Assembly (NCBI GenBank): GCA_028875335.1
Contig: JAPPEF010000129.1
Coordinates: 1 to 6,719, forward strand
Origin: Gemmatimonadota bacterium
GTDB lineage: Bacteria; Latescibacterota; UBA2968; UBA8231
Length of the DNA: 6,719 nt
Direction of reading: 5' to 3'
Shown: positions 1 through 4,047 of the stretch, piece by piece
Position numbering within the stretch: position 1 is the stretch's first letter
How the letters are laid out: each line of letters starts with the position of its first letter
Notes under the pieces: generated by a model
Told to the model about the DNA's origin: nothing
Database searches by the model: none
Seen by the model: only the letters and a program-made list of their open reading frames with translations
Translations under genes and position numbers: made by a program

Positions 1-12
1 ACGACAACGATG

Positions 13-76
13 CCCAGCACCCCCCAGCACCCCGCCCGATTGTCCGCGCATCCCCAGCCCCGCCCCATCCCGTCCC
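13..76 (-). other. Tandem G-quadruplex motifs (minus strand)
   Basis: The plus strand has C runs at 13-15, 20-25, 30-33 and 35-37, then at 52-55, 58-61, 63-66 and 69-71, followed by 74-76. On the minus strand each set reads as four G runs of three or more with loops of 1-4 bases, for example GGGATGGGGCGGGGCTGGGG. Both satisfy the usual G-quadruplex rule; the plus strand could form an i-motif. The same motifs recur at 3243-3306 and 6351-6414. Structure is inferred from sequence only. Confidence 0.6.
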
Positions 77-296
77 GCGCTCTAGCCCGCCCTATCTCGC
101 TGCGAAAGCGGCCAACCCGCCCCCTTGTCCGCTCTGCATCCTCGCGCGGAGATCCCCGCAGAGATCGAGGCCCCGCGGTACGTGCTGAGTTGTGGAGCTG
201 CGCCGCCCCGATCCCCGCCCGCTTTCTGCAGGAGATAGCCCCGCCCTGCACTTCCGCCGCTCTGCACCTTGGGGATCCCCTGCGCGGAAAACGAGC

Positions 297-328
297 GAGC
301 CGCCGGACGGCGGTTGGACGTACGGCTC
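297..328 (+). other. GC-rich hairpin in the core repeat
   Basis: CCGCC (300-304) and GGCGG (309-313) can pair around a GGAC loop. Alternatively, GAGCCG (297-302) pairs with CGGCTC (323-328). The two pairings share bases, so they compete. The element is present in every copy of the core. No T run follows, so it is not an obvious intrinsic terminator. Confidence 0.4.
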
Positions 329-595
329 CTAAACGATGAGCACCCCCGCGCGAAACCCGACATTTTTGGCATCGAGGCCCCGGAGCTGCACGTTCAGCGC
401 CGCCCGTCGATCTGCGGAGAAATCGGCCATCTCAGCCCCCAAATTGTCCATATCCGCCCGCGATCCGGCGATATTGGCCCCCAAATCGTCCGCTTGTTCG
501 TTCTTCGCCTGGTCAACACTGGACGCCCTTAGAAGGGTTATCGCGCCTAAATGCTGCCCTCTGGTGGTGGTCTGGTTTTCGCCTGGTTCGCTCAT
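329..595 (-). CDS. Possible small coiled-coil protein (88 aa), doubtful
   Basis: This minus-strand frame starts at ATG 595-593 and ends at 329. Residues about 37-78 have a 14-residue (two-heptad) period: DDLGANIAGSRADM is followed by DNLGAEMADFSADR, with leucine, isoleucine and methionine at heptad spacing and Ala/Asp-rich surfaces. The matching DNA has a 42-bp imperfect repeat (436-449 and 478-491). This resembles a coiled-coil segment more than random shadow sequence. Against it, there is no Shine-Dalgarno site, the start lies inside the CTCATCTTGACG hairpin, and the frame in copy B is broken by an indel near the start and by the 58-bp deletion. It could be a decayed gene whose DNA was taken over by the origin module, or chance. 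No function is proposed. Confidence 0.25.
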   Translation of the reverse strand: MSEPGENQTTTRGQHLGAITLLRASSVDQAKNEQADDLGANIAGSRADMDNLGAEMADFSADRRAALNVQLRGLDAKNVGFRAGVLIV

Positions 596-614
596 CTTGA
601 CGGAACGCCCAGAG
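559..614 (+). other. Candidate double-strand (nick) origin, hairpin 1
   Basis: The sequence CTCATCTTGA (591-600) fills the loop of a hairpin whose stem is GTTCG (586-590) paired with CGGAAC (601-606, one G bulged). An outer stem is CTCTGG (559-564) with CCAGAG (609-614). Rolling-circle initiators of the Rep_1 (pC194/pUB110) family are known to nick at CTTATCTTG^A-like sites exposed in hairpin loops, and this differs by one base in ten. A Rep_1-type gene lies downstream. By analogy the nick would fall after G599; function is inferred. Confidence 0.55.
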
Positions 615-644
615 CGGACACCCTCAAGGGATGCACACGCGGTA

Positions 645-650
645 TATAAT
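645..650 (+). promoter_or_regulatory. Isolated TATAAT box
   Basis: A perfect TATAAT lies in an otherwise GC-rich stretch, flanked by GCGG (639-642) and CCGC (651-654), which could pair around it. No convincing -35 box lies 16-18 bp upstream (the region reads CCCTCAAGGG). It is in the segment missing from copy B. It may be a weak promoter toward the 897 gene or simply an easily melted spot beside the nick hairpins. Confidence 0.25.
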
Positions 651-759
651 CCGCAGCAGCCCGGCCACCCCTAAAAGGCTGGCGCGCGCAAAGATACGGC
701 CTGCCGGATTGGACACCCGCCCAACGCGGGAGAAAACACGGTACGCCGTGGATCTGCGG

Positions 760-789
760 CCCTATTCAGCCCTCATCTTGACGCTAGGG
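760..789 (+). other. Candidate nick origin, hairpin 2
   Basis: A second CTCATCTTGACG (772-783) is held in a loop by AGC (768-770) with GCT (783-785) and CCCT (760-763) with AGGG (786-789), leaving a four-base bulge. The stem differs from that of hairpin 1 while the loop motif is the same. It is absent from copy B. Two nick-like sites 181 bp apart in the same orientation could be one active site and one relic, or initiation and termination sites. Confidence 0.45.
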
Positions 790-803
790 GAACCGTACAG
801 AGA

Positions 804-837
804 AAGGGCCGGTTGACTTGGCAGCCGTCCGGCCCTT
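804..837 (+). other. Perfect 9-bp-stem hairpin
   Basis: AAGGGCCGG (804-812) pairs perfectly with CCGGCCCTT (829-837) around a 16-nt loop. It follows nick hairpin 2 by 14 bp and precedes the first gene of half A. Neither strand continues into a T run, so a Rho-independent terminator is unlikely. It may be part of the Rep recognition region of the origin. Copy B keeps only the right arm (GTCCGGCCC at 3898-3906). Confidence 0.5.
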
Positions 838-896
838 ACTTGGAAAGAAACCGCGATCATCGGGGCCGCTAACCCCTCACGCGGTTGATTTTAGCC

Positions 897-1448
897 ATGC
901 CCAAACCTACACACACCCCCCAGCGACGGCAAGCCGATCTAACGGCCCTCAGCTTCGCGGAGCTGCGCGAAGTGTTGGCCCGCGCTCATGCTGCGGATGA
1001 TTGGGAGCTGGTTTTCGCCGTCGATGCCGAGGCCGAGCGCCGATATATCGACGCCGGAGCTGCTTCGCCCGAATTCGTGGAAGTGAGCGCCGCCCGTCGG
1101 CCCGTCCAGCGCGAGATTGTCCGCTTGTGGCGGTCGCAGCCGCGCCGCCGTGTGGCCGCCTGTAAGCCCCGCTGTGCTGCGCTCCCCTCTCCCCGAGCGC
1201 GTAGCACCCGACAACAGCACCGCACGCAGCACCGAGGCGAAAGCGACGGCGAGGCGTCCGAATCCGGCGACGCTTCACCCGCTCCCCCTCCCCACAGCTC
1301 CCCCGCTGTTGTAGTCTCCCCGATTTTCCCGCACTGGTTCGCGGCATTTCTGGCAGCCGCGTACCCGGACACACAAAAAAAGGGCCGCTCCGCATCCGCC
1401 AAGATCGAGAGCAGCCCTAAGTCAAACCAAAATGCGCCCCGAAGATAG
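897..1448 (+). CDS. Hypothetical protein upstream of rep (183 aa)
   Basis: I do not recognise this family. Residues about 14-82 look like a real compact helical region: LSFAELREVLARA and DAEAERRY have amphipathic spacing and good high-GC codon use. From about residue 83 the chain becomes Arg/Ser/Pro-rich and probably disordered, ending with a short hydrophobic patch (SPIFPHWFAAFLAAAYP, about 141-157) and a basic Ser-rich tail. ATG 897 is chosen; a TTG four codons upstream is possible. No Shine-Dalgarno site is visible before either. The stop (1446-1448) lies 14 bases beyond the rep ATG, so the genes overlap by 17 bp and rep may be translationally coupled. An A7 run (1375-1381) lies near the 3' end, and loss of one A there would fuse this frame to rep. 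By position it could be a small copy-number or accessory replication protein, but nothing in the sequence proves that. The C-terminal half is less certain than the N-terminal half. Confidence 0.5.
   Translation: MPKPTHTPQRRQADLTALSFAELREVLARAHAADDWELVFAVDAEAERRYIDAGAASPEFVEVSAARRPVQREIVRLWRSQPRRRVAACKPRCAALPSPRARSTRQQHRTQHRGESDGEASESGDASPAPPPHSSPAVVVSPIFPHWFAAFLAAAYPDTQKKGRSASAKIESSPKSNQNAPRR
1375..1417 (-). terminator. Intrinsic terminator on the minus strand
   Basis: Read on the minus strand, GGGC-T-GCTC (1417-1409) pairs with GAGC-G-GCCC (1390-1382), with one mismatch and an 18-nt loop. It is followed directly by seven T (the A7 run at 1381-1375). This is the textbook Rho-independent layout and would end transcripts arriving from the rep side. 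No minus-strand gene is evident above it, so the best fit is an antisense RNA covering the rep start (1432), a common copy-control device in rolling-circle plasmids. I could not find a convincing antisense promoter. Confidence 0.55.
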
Positions 1449-2508
1449 GGACAATCGCGCTCAACGTCCATATTCGCCGCTTTTGGACGCCAACGGTTTC
1501 GAGGCCCTCAGCCCCGAATACTCGAGTACTGCGGCCGCGCTGGGCAGCCTGCACCGGCCCAGCCCTGCGCCGTCGATCGACGCGAACACGGCCGCAGATC
1601 CACAGCGCCCCGAAGTCGAGGCCCGCCCCTCAGCCGATACCCTGCACCCATGGGAATTGTCCAAGCTGGCGAGCTTGGAGCTTGCCGAGCGTTTCGACAG
1701 ATCCGCGGCCTTGATCGAGCACGGCCGTAAAATGCGAACTTGCCAGCACTACCTAATCTTCCGGCCCCTGGTCGATGGTCGCTGGGCGATTGCCGACACG
1801 CGCCGCTGTCGTCAACGTCTCTGCCCCAACGACGCGCTAGCCCGGGCGCGGATACTTCGGCCCAAGCTCTACGCGGTTGCCGATGGGATAGGCCGACATG
1901 GTGAGCTGGTCTTTTGCACGTTCAAGGCATCCAGCGCAACGCCGGCCGCACTTTCTAAGGCTTGGAATAGATTGGCTAATGCCCGCCCGTTTCGCCGGCA
2001 CGTCCTCGGGTACTTCGTCGGCCTGCACTTGTCGCAGTCGCTCAGTCCGCACTTGCACGCCGTCCTAGTCGTTTCAGCCGATAATGAACGCCCGCGCGTT
2101 CCTTCTCTTACTAGAAACTTCTTGTACACCCCCCCCGAATTGCCGGAAATTTGCCGTGCTGGGCACGCCCTCGCGCCGCTTTCTTCGTGGTGGTTGGACG
2201 CGGCCCGCGCTTGTGGTATGCCCTCGACGTCGGCCCACTTCGAGGCTGTGCGCAGCCCGTTTCAGGCATTGCAGTATATCGCCCGTCCGTGCAACCCCGC
2301 GCTTGTCCCTGACGCGGATCTGGCCGCGCTGTGCGCCCTGCTGCACGACATCAAGACGTATCGCGCCGCCGGAATTGTGCGCGAGTACTGGCCCGATGAC
2401 GGCGACGGCCCGGACTGGCTGGGCGGTCCGTCGAGTTCGCGCCGGTACGGCTGGCAGGCCGATCTTGAGGGCACGCCGGACGCCGGTTATGAAATCACCC
2501 CCACCTAG
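1432..2508 (+). CDS. rep: Rolling-circle replication initiator (Rep_1/HUH type)
   Basis: This is probably the initiator that nicks the plus origin, stays bound to the 5' end through tyrosine and drives rolling-circle replication. Visible marks in the 358-aa product are a Cys motif CRQRLCP (126-132), a hydrophobic strand ELVFCTFKAS (158-167, motif 1 position), and the metal-binding HUH triad SPHLHAVLVV with H207-L-H209. A tyrosine then lies in FQALQYIARP (Y282) at the motif 3 position. This order matches the pC194/pUB110 family. Two oddities: the second half of the CP-x-C zinc motif reads CPND, and the residue four before Y282, which is Glu in pC194-type enzymes by my alignment, is Gln278. The first 70 residues look disordered. 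ATG 1432 has no Shine-Dalgarno site, but the frame upstream has no other start before the stop at 1312. Start lies inside the upstream gene, suggesting coupling. Candidate nick sites are at 591-600, 772-781 and 3764-3773. Confidence 0.85.
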   Translation: MRPEDRDNRAQRPYSPLLDANGFEALSPEYSSTAAALGSLHRPSPAPSIDANTAADPQRPEVEARPSADTLHPWELSKLASLELAERFDRSAALIEHGRKMRTCQHYLIFRPLVDGRWAIADTRRCRQRLCPNDALARARILRPKLYAVADGIGRHGELVFCTFKASSATPAALSKAWNRLANARPFRRHVLGYFVGLHLSQSLSPHLHAVLVVSADNERPRVPSLTRNFLYTPPELPEICRAGHALAPLSSWWLDAARACGMPSTSAHFEAVRSPFQALQYIARPCNPALVPDADLAALCALLHDIKTYRAAGIVREYWPDDGDGPDWLGGPSSSRRYGWQADLEGTPDAGYEITPT

Positions 2509-2520
2509 AGGAGTTCGAGC

Positions 2521-2733
2521 ATGGAAAGGCCCGAAACCTGTACTTGCGATCTGGCCCCTTGTGTGCCGAACAAGCGCAGCCCACAAGGGGCGTGTGGACG
2601 ATTTGGAAGGCGGAAGCACGACGAAACCCCGCACACCTACAACCGGCGCTATTATCGCCCTCACTGCGCTTGCTGGCAATCGGGCGACGTGTGCTGTTTT
2701 TGCGATGCCCCGGCCTGTACGTGTGGCGTTTGA
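2521..2733 (+). CDS. Small cysteine-rich protein (70 aa), possible zinc binder
   Basis: A strong Shine-Dalgarno site GAGGAG (2509-2514) begins right after the rep stop and sits 6 bases before this ATG, so the gene is almost surely translated from the rep transcript. The product has 11 cysteines in 70 residues: C7, C9, C14, C25, C49, C51, C58, C59, C61, C66 and C68, plus H33, H38 and H48. The C-terminal part (CACWQSGDVCCFCDAPACTC) has several CxC and CxxxxC pairs. No signal peptide is present, so intracellular metal binding is likelier than disulfides. I do not recognise the family. Coupling to rep suggests a replication or copy-control accessory. Its TGA stop is two bases before the first 30-bp palindrome. 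Confidence 0.7.
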   Translation: MERPETCTCDLAPCVPNKRSPQGACGRFGRRKHDETPHTYNRRYYRPHCACWQSGDVCCFCDAPACTCGV

Positions 2734-2734
2734 G

Positions 2735-2764
2735 CGTGTGGGAAATCTCCGATTTTCCACGCGG
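2735..2764 (+). repeat. 30-bp palindrome, copy 1
   Basis: CGTGTGGGAAATC (2735-2747) pairs with GATTTTCCACGCG (2751-2763) around a TCC loop: 13 pairs, two of them G-T. The whole 30 bp is repeated exactly at 2861-2890. It begins two bases after the TGA of the cysteine-rich gene. It lacks a T run, so it is not a standard terminator, though it could stabilise the rep mRNA 3' end. Weak flanking pairs (GTT 2728-2730 with AAC 2765-2767, GTG 2723-2725 with CAC 2768-2770) could extend it. Confidence 0.85.
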
Positions 2765-2827
2765 AACCACTGATAACAGGCATTATCGTTAGTATAAAAA
2801 TTATTCAAGTTGGTCTCGCAGAGTGGA
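2765..2827 (+). promoter_or_regulatory. A+T-rich spacer with small palindrome, possible promoter
   Basis: This is the most A+T-rich non-coding stretch in the window. It has GATAA (2772-2776) with TTATC (2783-2787) around six bases, then TATAAAAATTATT (2793-2805). The TATAAA could act as a -10 box, but no good -35 box is placed for it. It could serve a transcript through 2828-2898 into the 2931 gene, or act as an easily melted origin part. Confidence 0.35.
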
Positions 2828-2898
2828 ACAAGTGGGGCGCGAGCCGAACCGCGAGGTTCCCGTGTGGGAAATCTCCGATTTTCCACGCGGCCACTTGT
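2828..2898 (+). other. Compact four-stem foldable element
   Basis: Almost every base can pair. The outer stem is ACAAGTGG (2828-2835) with CCACTTGT (2891-2898). Inside, directly adjoining, come GGC-GCGA-GCC (2836-2845), GAACC-GCGA-GGTTC (2846-2859), and the 13-bp palindrome CGTGTGGGAAATC-TCC-GATTTTCCACGCG (2861-2889). Only C2860 and G2890 are left between stems. This is a four-way junction with two GCGA tetraloops and a triloop. The loops are too short for a tRNA. As DNA it could be a single-strand origin or protein-bound cruciform; as RNA it could be the leader of the 2931 gene or a small RNA. The fold is read by eye. Confidence 0.65.
2861..2890 (+). repeat. 30-bp palindrome, copy 2
   Basis: This is identical to 2735-2764 and offset by 126 bp. 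It forms the longest arm of the four-stem element at 2828-2898. A duplicated perfect palindrome flanking a 96-bp A+T-rich segment could be two protein-binding sites, a recombination-site pair, or the ends of a miniature element. Confidence 0.85.
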
Positions 2899-2930
2899 GC
2901 AACGGGACCGCCCACCGTGGAGGTTTAGCA

Positions 2931-3083
2931 ATGTCCCAAAATTCGGCCCGTCGATCCCCTTGCCGTCGATCCTCGCGCCCTGAGCGCCGCCCAGCTTGGC
3001 CTAGCTGCAAGGCCCGGAGCTGCACCCACCTTGCAACCCTCACCGGCTATTGCCAAGCCTGCAACCAAAAGCGGAGCGCCTAA
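2931..3083 (+). CDS. Small zinc-finger-like protein (50 aa)
   Basis: GGAGG (2919-2923) lies 7 bases before this ATG, which supports translation. The product is basic (an Arg/Ser-rich N-terminus, residues 7-20) and carries C26-x4-C31-x9-C41-x2-C44 in SCKARSCTHLATLTGYCQAC. That spacing, with Gly39-Tyr before the CxxC, resembles small treble-clef or zinc-ribbon modules found at the ends of phage and plasmid DNA-binding proteins. Size and charge suggest a stand-alone DNA- or RNA-binding factor; the role is unknown. Its last codons enter the left edge of repeat copy B, where TAA is followed by the conserved inverted repeat. The four-stem element and A+T-rich spacer upstream may be its leader and promoter. 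Confidence 0.6.
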   Translation: MSQNSARRSPCRRSSRPERRPAWPSCKARSCTHLATLTGYCQACNQKRSA

Positions 3084-3093
3084 CCGCGTCGAG

Positions 3094-3137
3094 TTGCCCA
3101 CACCGCCCGCCCGTCCAGTCCGTCCCCGTGTGGACAA
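3094..3137 (+). promoter_or_regulatory. Conserved inverted repeat, left arm of module B
   Basis: TTGCCCACAC (3094-3103) faces GTGTGGACAA (3128-3137) across 24 bases, with one mismatch in ten. The same arms and spacing occur in copy A at 6155-6198, in a part of the module that otherwise varies. Conservation of both arms suggests a binding site or a stem, perhaps for an initiator or lagging-strand priming. Confidence 0.5.
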
Positions 3138-3230
3138 TCGACAACGGCGCTGGGCGAGTTGGTGCGCCGGTTGGTCGCTGCGCTCCCTCGCCAGCTCACA
3201 CGGCAAAAAGCCGCCGTGCGTTCTGGCTGA

Positions 3231-3611
3231 ACGACAACGATGCCCAGCACCCCCCAGCACCCCGCCCGATTGTCCGCGCATCCCCAGCCCCGCCCCATCC
3301 CGTCCCGCGCTCTAGCCCGCCCTATCTCGCTGCGAAAGCGGCCAACCCGCCCCCTTGTCCGCTCTGCATCCTCGCGCGGAGATCCCCGCAGAGATCGAGG
3401 CCCCGCGGTACGTGCTGAGTTGTGGAGCTGCGCCGCCCCGATCCCCGCCCGCTTTCTGCAGGAGATAGCCCCGCCCTGCACTTCCGCCGCTCTGCACCTT
3501 GGGGATCCCCTGCGCGGAAAACGAGCGAGCCGCCGGACGGCGGTTGGACGTACGGCTCCTAAACGATGAGCACCCCCGCGCGAAACCCGACATTTTTGGC
3601 ATCGAGGCCCC
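3231..3611 (+). repeat. 381-bp exact core repeat, internal copy
   Basis: This is identical to 1-381 and 6339-6719. It is the only internal occurrence, placed 3230 bp after the first and 3108 bp before the last. Confidence 0.95.
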
Positions 3612-3757
3612 CAAATTGTCCATATCCGCCCGCGATCCGGCGATATTGGCCCCCAAATCGTCCGCTTGTTCGTTCTTCGCCTGGTCAACACTGGACGCCC
3701 TTAGAAGGGTTATCGCGCCTAAATGCTCTCTCTGGTGGTGGTCTGGTTTTCGCCTGG

Positions 3758-3784
3758 TCTGCGCTCATCTTGACGGAACGCGGA
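3758..3784 (+). other. Candidate nick origin, hairpin 3
   Basis: TCTGCG (3758-3763) pairs with CGCGGA (3779-3784; one G-T pair) around a 15-nt loop that begins CTCATCTTGACG (3764-3775). Compared with hairpin 1, the loop is unchanged while the stem has been replaced by different but still pairing bases. That is the pattern expected if loop presentation of the motif is under selection. It lies in half B, which has no rolling-circle Rep gene, so Rep would have to act from half A. Confidence 0.5.
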
Positions 3785-3927
3785 GGGCCACCCCTAAAAG
3801 GCTGGCGCGCGCAAAAATACGGCCGGACGGATTGGACACCCGCCCAACGAGGGAGAAAACACGGTACGCGCTGGATCTGCGGCCCCAGCTTGCCCGGGTC
3901 CGGCCCACTTTGTAGCTTGGTTGTCAA

Positions 3928-4004
3928 CGAGCTGGGCAGCTCGACCCGCCTACATATTGCGTCAGCTCGGGACCGCGACCGCTCGCCTTCTAGCTGCCCA
4001 GCTC
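3928..4004 (+). promoter_or_regulatory. Alternative inverted repeats in the leader of the 4048 gene
   Basis: GAGCTGGGCAGCT (3929-3941) is the exact reverse complement of AGCTGCCCAGCTC (3992-4004), 50 bases apart. Each arm can also fold locally: CGAGCT-GGGC-AGCTCG (3928-3943) and AGCT-GCCC-AGCT (3992-4003). The long and short folds exclude each other. A further AGCTCG lies at 3964-3969. The right arm ends 43 bp before the initiator ATG. This could be an operator for autoregulation by the initiator, or an RNA switch in its leader. I found no well-spaced promoter (TTGTCA at 3921 and TACATA at 3951 are 24 bp apart). Confidence 0.6.
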
Positions 4005-4047
4005 CGCGACGGCCCGGCCCGAGCTGGCGCGCCTAGGAGCCGTTCCC

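Larger units (their letters stand above)
1..381 (+). repeat. 381-bp exact core repeat, terminal copy 1
   Basis: This is identical base for base to 3231-3611 and 6339-6719. Both window ends fall exactly at the limits of the longest exact match: the base before the match is A in the internal copy and C in the right-hand copy, and at the other end copy A continues GGAG while copy B continues CAAA. That is how an assembler closes a circle on a shared repeat node. Copies 1 and 3 are therefore probably one physical copy. Confidence 0.95.
1..840 (+). repeat. Long direct repeat, copy A (right part)
   Basis: This is the right part of a duplicated non-coding module; its left part is at 6134-6338 if the contig is circular. 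It matches copy B (3073-3912). Positions 1-381 are identical to 3231-3611. Copy B then lacks 58 bp (382-440 region; the break lies in a CCCC run present on both sides). Positions 441-555 are again identical to 3613-3727. After that the match is patchy: changes cluster around the CTCATCTTGACG hairpin, copy A has about 50 extra bp near 607-660, and copy B lacks most of 765-826. The last shared block is GTCCGGCCC (827-835 and 3898-3906). The strand is strongly C-rich at 10-80. Open frames here are proline/arginine-rich or frame-broken between copies, so I treat the module as mainly non-coding, probably a replication-origin region. Confidence 0.9.
3073..3912 (+). repeat. Long direct repeat, copy B
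   Basis: This is the second copy of the duplicated module. The left edge matches 6134 onward (GCGG then CTAA then GAGTTGCCCACACC). Positions 3084-3170 closely match 6145-6231, 3171-3230 diverge, 3231-3611 are identical to the core, and 3613-3727 are identical to 441-555. The rest matches 556-840 with deletions. Divergent arms around an exact 381-bp core suggest gene conversion or recent recombination, or an assembler forcing one consensus. It leads half B, whose first gene is the 4048 initiator. Confidence 0.9.

Noticed and set aside
10..339. 109-codon plus-strand frame in each core repeat
   Set aside because: It is Pro/Arg-rich with no Shine-Dalgarno site and reflects C-rich DNA. Exact DNA identity between copies gives no evidence of protein selection.
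331..360. Hammerhead-ribozyme-like sequence (CGATGAG ... CGAAAC)
   Set aside because: The required CUGAUGA core is altered at two essential bases and no proper stem II or flanking stems form.
2084..2773. 229-codon frame overlapping the end of rep and the 70-aa gene
   Set aside because: It lies on the same DNA as rep, which shows HUH and Cys motifs. The alternative translation is Arg/Pro/Thr-rich shadow sequence.
2828..2898. tRNA gene
   Set aside because: The cloverleaf-like fold has 3-4 base loops, no anticodon loop and no T-loop consensus.
2074..2931. 285-codon minus-strand frame opposite rep and the palindromes
   Set aside because: It translates through both 30-bp palindromes, giving the duplicated VENRRFPTR string, and is Arg-rich with no start signal. 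It is a GC-rich shadow.
3080..3691. Minus-strand frames across repeat copy B (and 5951-6589 across copy A)
   Set aside because: The two copies do not keep the same protein where the DNA diverges, and no ribosome binding sites are seen.
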